A stretch of DNA of 63,445 nt from Dipetalonema caudispina (Eukaryota; Nematoda; Chromadorea; Rhabditida; Onchocercidae). Location: NCBI GenBank assembly GCA_013365325.1, contig JABVXV010000348.1, positions 1-63,445 on the forward strand, written 5' to 3'. A program made the translations under genes and the position numbers. The notes under the pieces are model-generated. The model was not told the DNA's origin. It saw nothing but the letters and a program-made list of their open reading frames with translations, and ran no database searches. Shown piece after piece: positions 10,735-23,100 of this stretch; within the stretch, counting starts at the first letter, position 1, and each line of letters opens with the position of its first letter.

Positions 10735-12359
10735 ATGGGGGGATTTGATGAGGATTCATCAAGTGATAGGAAGCTGAAGTACCTAGTGGATATTTTACCA
10801 CTAGACACTGTTGAATACGCCTGTGCCTATGGTTCGGGTGCGGTACCGCAAGAAAATGATGGTACATTCGGCAAAATGATCGATTTTATTGTTGCGACGC
10901 GAGATTCAAACGAATTTCATAAGCAGAACTTAAAAATGAATCCAACTCATTACTCTTCGTTACGTTTTCTGGGCTATCAAAAGATTGCGGAGGTGCAGAG
11001 GAACTATGCGGCTCGAGTTTATTGTAACACTCGAGTGTCATACCAGGTATGATTTAAATTCCAACTTTTTGAGATTTGTTGTAGTGATTTATTCCACTGG
11101 TTATGGATGGTGTAGTCTTTTGCATCTGATAATCAACCTTATAGCATCCTAAATTTCTATTGAAAACTCAAAATTCAAAATCAAAGAATTAAATCAATCT
11201 AGAAATTTGAAAGAATGACTGATTCCGATTACCTGTGGTAAATAATCAATTTAAAGTTCCTTTTCAGGATCAACTTATAAAATATTCTGTGATTGATATC
11301 GATGATTTGTTGTTGGATCTGATCGAATGGAGATGGATGTATTTAGCTGGAAGAATGCAAAAACATGTTGTTGACGTCGTGAGTCCTTCATCGAGGATAA
11401 CTTTCGCTATGAAAAAGAATCGTTCTAGTGCTTTCCAGGTGGTCGAACCCTCATTGACTTTTTTGCGAGATTTTAATTTTTTTGAGGGTCTGAGATTCTA
11501 TATCCACGTTGAGTTTTAGAAGCTTTCAAGCATTATGATTGCTTTTGCCGGACAAATTTATACTTTCGCAATTTTTCAGGCAGCATTGTTGCTTTTGCCG
11601 GATAAATTTTCACTTTCACAATTTTACAATGAACTCATATCGCTTTCATATCGAGGTGATTTTCGAATGTCATTCGGTGAAGACAAAAATAAAATAGGAA
11701 GAATTGCTGAGGGAAGTAGGGTTCAACTTAATCAAATCTACATGCCACTCTTGAAAGCTGACAAAGATGTCTCTATCCAAGGCTGCATCATCGAACAAGT
11801 AACCACGTTTCTTTCAGAATAATGTTGTACGTATTACAAAATTTCATGCGATTAATGAAAGACACTATAAACTTCTTCAGAAATGAAACTGCATAGTTGA
11901 TAAACTTTGAATCAAAAATAAACTATTGTCTCGATTTCGTAGTGTATCTCATTATCATGTATCATTGAATTTTTTAGGACAGATGCGATGCCGTATATTT
12001 TAAACGAATTATGGAATTACCGTTTAATGTACTTTGGAATTTACAACGCAAAATCAATGGCAGAAAGGGAACGCAAAACGATATAGGTACTTTTAAAATG
12101 TCACCTATATGCATTTGCTATAGTAAAGTAGACAAGAGATCCAAAACTCCTAAGTATTATGGTTGAAGAAGAGATTGCTGCTTCACTGGCACGACAATTG
12201 GATGGACCAAAACCTGTTGCTGCAGCCATCGAAGATATTGTCTGGAGATCTGCTTTGCAACAAACTGCAAAAAATGCATTTTCTGCAGGTATCACACGCT
12301 CAATTGCATACGCTTTTACAAAAATCACGAAAATGTTGAAATCGTTGAAACATTTATAG
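10735..12359 (+). CDS. tamm-41: TAM41-type mitochondrial phosphatidate cytidylyltransferase
   Basis: TAM41 makes CDP-diacylglycerol from phosphatidic acid and CTP on the matrix side of the mitochondrial inner membrane, the first committed step to cardiolipin. Exons are 10735-11046, 11268-11438, 11580-11798 and 11978-12086, with a last exon ending at TAG 12357-12359. Diagnostic matches: YACAYGSGAVPQ (nucleotidyltransferase YGSG at residues 32-35), GKMIDFIVATRD with the acidic residue at 50, LKMNPTHYSSLRFLG, ARVYCNTRVSYQ, DLLLDLIEWRWMYLAGRMQK, and LSYRGDFRMSFGEDKNK. The C-terminal SALQQTAKNAFSAGITRS aligns with the family's conserved tail. The chosen ATG has a purine at -3. An acceptor at 10609-10610 opens an in-frame segment upstream, so an extra 5' exon is possible. 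The last intron is unresolved: donor GTACTT at 12087 does not fit the frame of the final exon, whereas donor GTCACC near 12101 with acceptor CTAAG near 12153 does. Confidence 0.9.
11531..11629. repeat. 50-bp direct duplication across intron 2/exon 3 of the TAM41 gene
   Basis: The segment around gcttttgccggacaaattta (11541) recurs 50 bp later as gcttttgccggataaatttt (11591), with similarity over about 45 bp on each copy. The first copy is the 3' end of the intron including the acceptor TTTTTCAG; the second encodes LLLLPDKFSLSQFYN of the protein. Confidence 0.85.
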
Positions 12360-12411
12360 CGTTAAAACATGATGTGTAATATAATGCTTCTAGAACTGAT
12401 TTGTCTTGACA

Positions 12412-12417
12412 AATAAA
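12412..12417 (+). terminator. poly(A) signal AATAAA after the TAM41 gene
   Basis: AATAAA lies 53 bp past the TAG stop, a normal distance for a compact 3' UTR. Confidence 0.6.
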
Positions 12418-13295
12418 AGTGCTGAAAAAAAGCATGGTACTGAAGAACCCAGTACTTGGAATGCTATTTTCTCATTCTTCAAACGTGATATTGTTGAAAT
12501 TGATAAGCTGTTTTAATAAGGGTAAAGGGTGGATACGCTACCTTTTTTTTGTTTGAAAAATCTAGTCCAGCATTCTAAATGTTTAGTCATTGCCAAACTC
12601 TCCTTTGTGGCTAAAATAAGAGTGATAACAGTTATACGACATTGTTATCTCAACTGTGCTAATGATGCCTTAAAATTCAGTACAAGGAGCACTTCAGAAA
12701 TATCTGTAGGACGGTGGTAGAAAGAGAGGGCTGATGTATTGAAAGTAAAAGGGCAACGAGGCTCATATACATTCTGTTCATAAGCTTTATTTAAATATTT
12801 CATTGAAAGGTTAAAGAAATTGGATATCTCGGAAACTTCACGAATATGAATAGAATTTGTCAAGAACCTTCTAAACGCTAAGAAAAATTGAAAATGCAGG
12901 ACCCAAAAACACTGAAAATGTTTACTGATAGTAGATATCCTATTTTAATTCTTCTAGATTCTAGAACATTTCGGGAAAAGAATTCTATAACAAAAAATAA
13001 CCAACAAATTTGTATGAATTTATGATCGCCTCAGTTATCTTACTGTTGAGATGTACGAAGGGAATGAAAAGTTAATTACTGAAAATCTACACAAGAGCAA
13101 AATCTTAGTATACATTGTGAAAGCGATCACTAAAATTTTACAAACAATGAGTTAAGCATCCACAAATGAGTGAAAATGCATAAATTACAAGGTTCACTTT
13201 GAAAATGATGGATAAAAGATAAAAATTTTTCAAGGAACATTCCTTATCTTAGTATTGCGTAATCACTTCGCTGTAGCTTTTGAAATTGAAGCACT
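12418..13295. other. intergenic, convergent 3' ends
   Basis: This 0.9 kb lies between the converging TAM41 and CPTP-like genes. It is AT-rich, with only short frames on either strand (for example 72 codons on the minus strand at 12863-12645) that resemble nothing. No gene is seen. Confidence 0.5.
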
Positions 13296-15273
13296 TCAGG
13301 GGAGATTCAAAATGTTTTTATCCTCATAAATTTGTTGTAAGCGATGAAAAACTTGTTCTGCAACACCAATAAGCCTGGTGATTGCCTGCTTAACTTCATG
13401 TTCATATTGTGAGCTCCTCCCGCTTATAATCGCATTCAACATACAATGTCGAGAAACAAGCAAATGGGTCGCTATGCCAACAAGTTTTCTAATAACCCAA
13501 CTGTGGTGTTTCGATAGCGTGCTATCATAGCTTGCCTGACATAATGCTGAAATCTGAAATCATCCAGGAAATAATTTCACTCTAAGTTTATGAATAACTT
13601 CCAACGAATCCTCTGCATTTCGTAAAAACATTTTATTCTGTTCTGTTGGCGTAATAAAACTAGGAATTAATGTGCAGTGGAACTAAATTTCATTGCATAT
13701 TCCGATATTTCTTCTAGATAGAAGCTATTTACTTTAGTTTCAAATTAATATATGCATTAACTGAACACTTGTACGGTTACATATTTTCTCTACTTTAAGC
13801 TCAGACATGTCTGTTCGTGGATTGTGCCTAAAATTTTAGCTTGAAAAACACCTGAACATACCTGGTCTTCTTCACGGGAGTCTTTCAAATTCTTCAAGAA
13901 ATCAACGATAAATAATAAGGCCCTATGCAGTCGTAGCAATGTTCTTGAACCCTTTAAGTAACAATAAAAAATTCATATTTTACGAGATACGAAGATAAAA
14001 CATGAACAAAAGGTGAACTTTTGTCTTGCAAGATTTTCTTTAGACTTTAATTTATGTATAATCAACGTAATTACTTTTTCGGATGGTGCGCCCGAACGAC
14101 ATTCCCAAGATACCATGCTATTTACAGTGTCATAATGAGTAGGGTCGGCTACATGTAACTCATGCAGGATTTTTTCTTTCTCCGATAAATCTTTCTCAAT
14201 AAAAGAAAATCCTTTACTGAGGAGTGAGAAAAATCTGGAACAAAACTGCTTTAAAAGACTGGAATTTATTAATGAGAGAATCAAAGAAATTTCCTTACAG
14301 CTAAAAAAAAATTTCTTACAGCGATGTCCTGAAGTATGCATACACATATCACTGAAATAAAGATATTAATAATTTGTTTAGTAAATAATGAATGGATTCC
14401 TTGTTTGCTAACTCAAGAAAATTACTTTCACGGGGCACTTATCACTCAATTTTCAGTCATTGCGAGGGAAAAAAACTTTCGAGTGGAATGCCCTGCTTGC
14501 CCAGTTTAAAGAATACATCCTTCTCCATTAAGGAACAAAAGTCGTTGACATCACTGACAGGTCGGAAACTAGATTGTTTGACCCATAAAAGTCATTCCCA
14601 AGATCGAGAGCTGACAGTCAAAACAACAAGGCGTATATTGTGAACAAGAACACAAGTGGCTTAACTTTTTCTTAAACAGGTAAAAAGAAGTAAAGTCATT
14701 GGATTTATTGTCAGCAATTCTGTCAATTAAAGCAAAAAATTCAACACTAACACTTCATCCGACTACAAAAAATGAATGACAACCTTCTATGACCGACCAA
14801 TAACTTAATCACTCGTATTCAGTGCCACTATTTGTGGCAAAAATAAAAGTCTGTTCTTATAAGTCAACATTGGTTCTCCGTTTTAGTAAAACATTTTTAA
14901 ACGTCAAATGAATGAAATAAATGGATCATACAATATTTGACCCTTAGCTCTTTTAACAGTTAACTAATTTGTAATTTCAAAATATTTGTTCATATATTAA
15001 AATTAGTAATTCTGTTCATGTATTATTAATAGTTTCGACCAATGAAGTACTAAATTTTTAATCTTACTCTTTTCTAGTCCTAACTGTTTTAAGCAAATTA
15101 AGCAGTAAACTAAAACCATAAATAAAATGGATTATTTACTTGTTAATTTGTCGATATGCATCAATGTATAGCGGCAGGCTAACGTCATTATCACCCACAA
15201 GTGATTTCTCAAATAACTCAGTCACCAGATCGATATCAAACACATTTCCTCTTGTAACAACTTCCTCCGCCAT
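13296..15273 (-). CDS. ceramide-1-phosphate transfer protein-like (GLTP fold)
   Basis: CPTP carries ceramide-1-phosphate between membranes in the cytosol. Four exons (15273-15140, 14258-14075, 13951-13862, 13553-13296) join in phase to 221 residues, close to the 214 of human CPTP. Head-group residues of the family are present: Asp68 and Lys72 in FIEKDLSEK, Arg109 and Arg113 in GSRTLLRLHRAL, and His153 in SKHHSWVIRK. The N-terminus DLVTELFEKSLVGDNDVSL fits the first GLTP helix. GSRTLLRLHRAL is nearly identical to the vertebrate CPTP motif, which favours CPTP over GLTP or FAPP2. The start is the first in-frame ATG; a possible acceptor (CACGTAG) lies about 30 nt upstream. Substrate choice is inferred from similarity only. 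Confidence 0.9.
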
Positions 15274-15769
15274 TTTATTTCCTTTTTTGTTCAATCGTTC
15301 TACGTGAACATCCTTGAATTCCGGCAAAAAAAGAAAAAAAACAAAGAAAAAAATAAACAAACGAAATGAGGAATAAAGAGAAAAAAAAGGAGGAAATAGA
15401 GAGAGAAGGGGAGAGAGAAGAAGAGGACAAGGTCATATCTTCCATTGCCTAGTCTAAAACATTCCAATACCATCAAATTGAACTGACCAGTTAACTCTGA
15501 CCACACTTGATTAAATTAATAAGTAAGTATTCGGCACGTATGGTACTTCACGGTTGGACATGCTAACCTTCTTTCTATTTTCTAATAATTAACAGCATTG
15601 ATAGCATAGCGTTGATGATTTTGTTGACCAGTTAAAAGGAGGATTAGCTTAGCTATTTGATCGTCTAGACATCTAGTCTGTACGTCGTGATTCTCTTGTG
15701 AGATTTGTACTGTTTCATTGACGTTTTGTTCCAAAAGTATTAGAAAAAAGCATTTCCATTACAGGTTAA
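15274..15769. promoter_or_regulatory. divergent promoter between CPTP-like and WDR75 genes
   Basis: The two start codons are 496 bp apart on opposite strands, so both promoters should lie here. The left third (15325-15428) is a purine-rich tract of A-runs and GA repeats. The right end has a strong acceptor TTACAG at 15764, five bases before the WDR75 ATG, as expected for spliced-leader trans-splicing. Confidence 0.6.
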
Positions 15770-18700
15770 ATGGATTGGAACAACTGGGAAGAGTCCAGAA
15801 GAATTGGATTTGACATCGCTGAAGCTGCCATAGAATTCAGTTCTGATAACAGGTAATGAAAAGTTGGGTTTCATTTCTGGAAACATTAGACATTTTACTT
15901 ATTCCTTAGAAACGTCGTTTGTTGTGATTTTTCATCACTCACACATTATTTATCATTCATTCGATCTGTTCTATTTCTCATTCTAACGGTTTTTTTTTAT
16001 TGCATAATAGTTCGTTTGTTACGAAAGCCTGTGATAGTTTCCTTAAGAAATCTAAAATTTGATGGTCTCATTCAAGTAAACTCTTATGTCAATAGCGTGG
16101 GATGTAAAACAACATGGGAATAGTATTTCTACCAATAATTTTCGTTGCAGGCAAGCATTCATTGTTTCCAATAATGATGTGATAGTTGTCGAGGTAAAAA
16201 GTGGTTATCGTATGCAGCTTCTCACTCATCCTACAAAGATTGTCAGCCTTTACTATGCATTTCCTGGCAAAGTAAGTTTCGGAGCTTGTAAATAGAGCAA
16301 AAACCAGTCAATGAAGTTCATTGCATTGTTTACAAGATTCAGTTCTGGAATCGCTGTATTAACGACATATCAATTATCCGTTTATTCGTTTACATATGTA
16401 TTGTGATTGTAGCGATATTAGCCTATTGCATAATAAGTAAATGTTTTAGGTAGCAACTTATACGACTAATGGTACAGAATATATCTGGAGCACTGATACG
16501 TGGACTGTTTTGCGTTGCCGCGAACTAAATTGTGTGCCTCTTAACGTTTGGCATTCATATGAAACAACTTTGGTTAGTTCTCTTGAAAAATTTAATCATT
16601 CATATGAAACAACTCTTAAAAAAATTCAAATTTATTTTTTAATTTGTCAATTTTCCAGGCTATAACTAAAAGTGAGAGTAACGAATTGATTATTATAAAG
16701 CTTAATGGAAATGAAGTTCTGCAAAATCAGGAAATTCTACGAACTGGGCCCCATAATATTAGATCTTCTCAGTTTGCTGTTACGGTAAGTAAACTTAGTC
16801 GTGATTGGCTTTCCTCGTGATTTATGTGTTTCCCATACGTATGATTTAAAGATTACTGAAATCTCCCGTGTTCCTGTTTTTCTTTTTCCTTTTTTTTATA
16901 GACTTCATACGAAAATGATGAAAATTCGGGTGAAACATAATCTTTCCTATTTCAGGCCAACTATTTTGTGTGTTGTGAGAAACTCTTTGTATATCTTTAC
17001 ACTTTTGGTGAACATGGAGTTAAACGATTCAAATATATTGGAAAAGCTGATTTTATGGATTCGTCATTGCTAGAATTTATAAGTATTACAGCACTTGGAG
17101 ACACAGTGGCAGCCGCAATATCATTTGGTCGTGTTTTCATATGGTTCGTTACATGGAGATCATAAAATATAGAAATTTGGGAACAAAACATATTTTTCAG
17201 GGTAAAGGAGGTGGTTGGGGTGAGAAAATCTTGCTGATGACTGGGTTTTTAATTTTATTTAAGGATAAGGCTCAGGCTTTTATCTTCAAGTGTGCAGCGC
17301 ATTTCCGCATGGCATTCTATTTTTGCACTTAACAGTTTTATTACGCTGAAATTTATTTCATAAATAACAAGTTCCACTTACCTCTTCTTTTAAATAGAGC
17401 AAATAGTTATTTCCGAGTGTTTTTAATCATTTTTGATGTTTCATGAAGTTTTATTTAATGAATGGTTTATTAAATTTAAACCGTCATGCAATAATAAATC
17501 TTGAACTGTTTTTCAGGAATAACGTGAGTCGGAAAGGTATCAATACGTTCAGTCACTCGGTACACTGGCATAAATGGGCTCCATGCTTAGCTCTAACCGA
17601 ATCTAATACTTTATTTTCTGCTGGCGATGAAGGCGTTTTGGCGAAATTTTCCCTCTCAGAGTTAAAATCGATATCTAAACCACAACTATTACCAAGATTA
17701 CAAGCACCAGTTCGAAGGCTTAGTCTTTCTGAAGATAGTTCTATTGTAGCCGTTGTACTGGCTGATAACTCGGCACACTTCATCCTCAGTTCAACACTTA
17801 ATGTTCTCTCATCAATGGAATCAATTCTCTGTTCTCCAAAAAAGTCGCTGTTTCCTCTCATTGAGGATCCCCTTTATACAAATTATGTTGTACATTCTGC
17901 ACGTCCTGGTTTTATGCAGTGGATTGTACCATCTACAATGATCTCCATCGCAACGGTACTTAATTAATATTGTGTAACTTTTATCTAAACAGCTTTTGGG
18001 TATCAACGTGTGATCACTGCTGATACATGTCTTAACAATTTTATTTTTTTTTCGATATAGATTTATAGGTGAATAGATTGTCGTAATAATTCGTTGCTTC
18101 CAAGCTTGTGAATTTTAATTGGTACTTTTATTAATTTCATTGATGACTAAGGCTGCAGAGCTGTCCTAACATTCAGTGATGCAACTGTGCGCTGGATATT
18201 ACCCGTCGGAGGAATCATTTTTTTATATCCTTCTGTCGAAACAAAGTATAATCAAAAAGAGATCTAAGTGATAAAAAGTCACTGCTGCCTCGTTTTACAG
18301 ACTGATGTATCTAGAGAGAATCCGGTAGAAGGAGAAAATATATTTTCTGATACAACGGGTTACATGGACGTTTGTGAAGTTGCATTATCACAGACAATGG
18401 TAGTAACCGCTGATTGTGACGTTGGTTTTGATATACCAAATGTAAGTTTTTTGCATTCCTTTAGAATATTGCTGACCAGATCTTAAATTGTTGGTTTAAA
18501 CTAAAAGCCAGAATAAAAATCCACTCTAAATTAAAAGCAAAGATGTATCCTCTACCTCATTGAAGTTTAATCTGAAGAAGAGAAAATTTCAGAATCGGTT
18601 GCAATTTTGGCGTCGAAATGAAGATTTGGGTTCTTTTGCTTTAGAATATTTCGAATTATATGTTGATGGAGTTATCAGATTTATCCGGGCTTGTCTTGAC

Positions 18701-20135
18701 TGTGACATGTTCGTTACTGCTGATAATAAGGTTGATTATATCAAAAATTTTTGATGTATCGGTTTCAAGTTGTAAACGACTTACGGGTTGTGAAGAAAAC
18801 ATTTGCTTACTGCCGTCCTTTTTCTTTGAAAACTAAGGATAATTACTCTATTAATTGCTTACTTGCTAAATTATTTCAGGGAGTTTTGCGCACATGGGAA
18901 AGGGTGGAAAGTGATGAGAAAAAGTGGTATAAATCGAGCGAAGTTCACTGGATGGATGTTCCTATTTTGCATATGTCAAGGATACGAAAGTCACATTTTG
19001 CTGCGATTCATGATGTTTCTTTTTTTTCTTTTGGAAAGAGTTCTAAATTTTTAGGATAGACTGAATCCAGTGCAAATTTTAATTTTAATTTTTAAATTTA
19101 TTAATTAATTAGTTTCCAGATTGGTCAGAAGACTGATGGAGTTGTTGCACTGTGGTATGTGGAACAGGGGAAATCTCCACGTGTAGTTTATGTCCATCAG
19201 GGTAACGGCAAACTTACAGCAGTGGAATGGGGTCCTCTGAACAATGCTAACTTACTTATCATATCATCTAAAACTTGTATCTATGCTTTCAATATATGCA
19301 CGCTTGCACCATTATGGATTGTTTGCGAACCGGATTTGAGACTCGCTGTAGCATCGCAGTTTACAGTTGCATATAATAGAAATGGTTTGCGTTTCTTCAA
19401 TCGATAAAAATTAAAGAGTTTTGATATTTATGCCGGATCCAAATAATGGCATAAAAATCACCAGAATGAATAGTATATAGCAAGAATTTGTACTAATGTT
19501 ATAATAAACACGGAGTTTTTTACAGTTGTTTCTGTGATCGACAGCTCTTCCGGTACCTTGCTATGTCAAAGGAAGTTAAATTCAACCCCAGAAAGTGTTA
19601 TTGCTATTGGAGAGGACCGAACGTTTACAGTGGTTGCTGCTTATGAAAAGGTTTGCGTTATTTCTTTAAAAAAGTATATTTTAATCAACACATGTTTGTT
19701 TGTATCACATAATCTAAAGTATTCCTATTCTGCAAGTTATTGTGATCGATTAAAAAATAATATGTATTACGTTGTGTTCTGTGAATTAAGCGCAATGTTA
19801 GAGACTTCGCTTTTAATGATTTTCATAATGACTCCATAATCACTTACTTTTCTTTCAATAAAAAAAAATCATTTCAGGGCTATGGGGTGATCGCAGGATC
19901 GGAATTGCTAGAAGAAGCGAGGAACCAATTATATACAAGGAATGCAGCATTGAAGAAAACTCCGTTTTCAAATTTATTAACTGTCGGCAAGAAAGAAGTT
20001 AAAAATAACGAAGTTCCTATCGAAACTTTATCCAATTTGGAAATCTTCTCTGGACCATCTTATTCACTTGCACCTATGCCTTATTTGGCTCAGAAGTTTA
20101 TTCGTTCATGTTTTTTATTACCTCAACAATTATGA
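15770..20135 (+). CDS. wdr-75: WDR75/UTP17 WD-repeat protein of the small-subunit processome
   Basis: WDR75 (yeast Utp17/Nan1) is part of the t-UTP/UTP-A complex that binds nascent pre-rRNA in the nucleolus and supports rRNA transcription and 18S maturation. Twelve phase-consistent exons were placed: 15770-15852, 16151-16271, 16450-16572, 16659-16784, 16956-17143, 17517-17955, 18301-18441, 18593-18730, 18880-19014, 19120-19384, 19526-19650 and 19878-20135, giving 713 residues against 830 in human. The best matches to WDR75 are HSVHWHKWAPCLALTESNT, LLPRLQAPVRRLSLSED, SARPGFMQW, and the C-terminal SLAPMPYLAQKFIRSCFL, which aligns with the human HVLPSAAFLCSMFVNSLL end. The sequence is divergent in the N-terminal propeller. 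Several predicted donors are weak (GTACTT, GTTGAT, GTTTCT, GTTTGC), so exons 6-10 are the least certain. Confidence 0.9.
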
Positions 20136-23100
20136 TACTATTGGTCAATGCTAATTGCACGATAATTTATTATAAATTACTTAGTTTATTCTATCCATAT
20201 CCCATTCGTTACTACAAACTTCAATGATTCATTCTTTTGATCGTTCTAAGTTTAGAGCTTTCTGTCCTTCTCTATTCAAGTTATATTGACACATTATTCT
20301 AATACTAGATTCGTTTTGTGAGGTAGTTGGAAAAATGTTTAAAGTATGTGAGATACTGCATTAATTTTTGCGCTGTTATATTTGTTATTATGTTGTTAAT
20401 TTTAATGATAAACTTCATTGTTGATGAGAAACAGGGAATTTTATGTGATAGTGAGAGGTTAATATTTCAAGTCTGATACAGAGAAGAATCTTTGGAATTA
20501 CCCTTTTATATCTCACACTGGTATTGATTCAATTCCAGTTCGTGCCATCCTATATCCAGTTGGATGACATGAAATGATGGTATGGGTACAGTAATGTAAT
20601 CTTATCAAATTTCTTTTCATAAAAGAGCTCTGTACAATGGTTTGCACTTAAGGGTAAACAGAAGTGCAGCAGGAGAGAGTATCTAAGCGGATGAGATTAG
20701 ATGAAAGGGGTGAAGTTTTAGGATAACAATTGAACTGTTTGCTATCTTCTTAAGAATGAAAATCATATGAGGATTTCAGTGAAGCACCACAGGATGGTTA
20801 AGTACATTTCAAGTAATTTATTTGGAAAAAGTAGTCGAAGTAAATGTTGTGACACAAAGAAATGGACTGTTTCAACTTTCACTATAAATTCGTTTAATTT
20901 TTAAAATATCAGAGTAAAAAGAAACTCGTTTCAAAAATTGGAGGAGTTAGTTTCTTCTTAAAGATAGATTACCTTCCTGTTTTCATTTCTTTGAATTTCT
21001 AGTTCGATTACTTTATTAGGTTTTGCTGGTAACTTCGAGAATTTATAGCCTAGACTTTGACATCATATCATTGTATAAACAAAATAGTGTATACTGTATG
21101 TTCAAATAAACTAATAAATCGTAAGCAGATAAGTGCATTACTTAATCTGGAGAGCCAATTTTAGGATATCAGTTGTAGTACAGTAGTTCTAGCTCGCTTT
21201 GATCTCTTTTCCAATACTATCAGGCTATTGAATCCGATAAATTGAGAACAATCAAGACGATTATGAGAACGATCAGTAATTTCAACTTTGTGGTAAACAT
21301 CAGTTTATGTTCATTGAGCGTCAGTTCGAACGTGAGCTTATTCGAAGCATACTATCTATTTTCTAATTTTATGCCTTCCTAGATCACTTAGTTTATTTAT
21401 TTATTCACTGATTTTCTTGTCGAATATTTCCAAGTTTGTACGATACGTAAGTAGCAGCGTTTGTATATTGCAGAAGCAAATGAAGTACTTCATACAGTCC
21501 AATTTAATATCATTTGTTACCATCAAACATTGATGGTTTAACTGATCAAAAGTCTAAATGAGTAAATTAAATAAAACGATGTTAGAACTATGTCCATGAA
21601 TTTGCTTGGTAAAGATGATGTGTTATCATGTTCGGTCACTGTAAGGCGGTCATTACAAGATATTCACCAGCGTTTCTCAAATGTTTATGTCAAACTCTCT
21701 GTGATAAATAATCGATAACCTTTTGTTTTGGTATGTATAAGGGAAATAATGGAAGTGTTAATCTATCTTATAAGGTTCAAGAACAGATCAAGTTTCCAGT
21801 TTACGAGAGGTAGTAAAAGCTATCTTGCTCTGTTTTACCACTTGATTTCTTTACCGATAAAAGAGGAATTTCAAATATCAATTATAGAATCAAGCAAAAT
21901 CAAGAGGGCACTGGTTCCTTTTCTTCCAAGCCGAAAAACAGTTCTCAGTAGCTTCAGCGCAGCAGATTTTGAGGAAAGATATAAGAGAAAATGCTTAAAT
22001 TTTTTCTTAAGAAATTTTTGCTACAATCCATGCAAATTAATAATTGCTATATTTAATCCATTTGTTTACATTTATACTGATTTGCTTAACAAATGAGTTT
22101 AAGTCTAATTGCGCCTATTGGATATTGTTTGCGCAATAAGGAAAGCCATGCTATAATTGACAAACTAGTCTGCCTTCAATGCATTCGGTAAATGAGTTTT
22201 GATTTCAGTCCATTGTCGAGTTATCTCAAAATTTTTAGCGTATGTAATTAATTAACTTGAAGATGTGAATGTTATGAATTTTTTTTTTTTTTTTTTTTTT
22301 GATACAATTGAAGTTTGAATAATTTGATGGGAGTTAAAATTTATGTTTTTACTATCGAAAGTGTTTAAACATAGTAATAAAATATATATAGGATGAAAAA
22401 AACTGTCCCGTCTTGTTTTCAAATTTTCTTTTTAAACCGTAAAACACGTTGATGTTTGTATGTGTACATGCTTAAATTCTCAAAAGTAAATCATACTGTT
22501 CAAAATTTCCGGTCTGCTTCCCAACCAACTGTTGCCAACAAAAAAAGCAATGGAATCCCAGTTGTTTCTTACTTGAATTAGTGAAGGGAATGAAAATTGC
22601 TGTAGTCTTTCGATTTTATGTAAAAATAAATTTTCCATCGTGATTTTGAAAGTAACATTTATTTCTTTTTTCATTGACTGAAATAATCAGCTTTCATTAA
22701 ATGTTTGCTTGAATTTTAGAATCATAATTGCTAACGTGGAATGCAAATGATCAACGACGTATTAATTTCCTTTTCATTCAGGGTTGGAATGTGTCCTATA
22801 TTCTTGTCCTGAAGATTTTTCAAAATCTAGTTCCGTTTCAGAGGATGAGAGCTTTGCAAGATACCAGTTCTTCTTGTATTTCATAATTGAATACCTTCTT
22901 TTATGATACTTTTGTTGGCGCGAATTAATGTTATAAATTTCTGCAATTACAGTTTAGTTGGTTGATGAAAATAAATCTCTCTTTTGTTATGCATAGTCAA
23001 TTGAAAGTAACGAGAAGCAATTTCTGCTCCTTAATATTGGCCACTAAGTATAATGGTACGCATTATTAAATATCTGTATGACCTTCGACCTGGATATCCT

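Noticed and set aside
21749..22096. 115-codon ATG frame in the gene-poor region
   Set aside because: At this AT content about one frame of this length is expected by chance in the window. No splice context, similarity or coding-like composition supports it.
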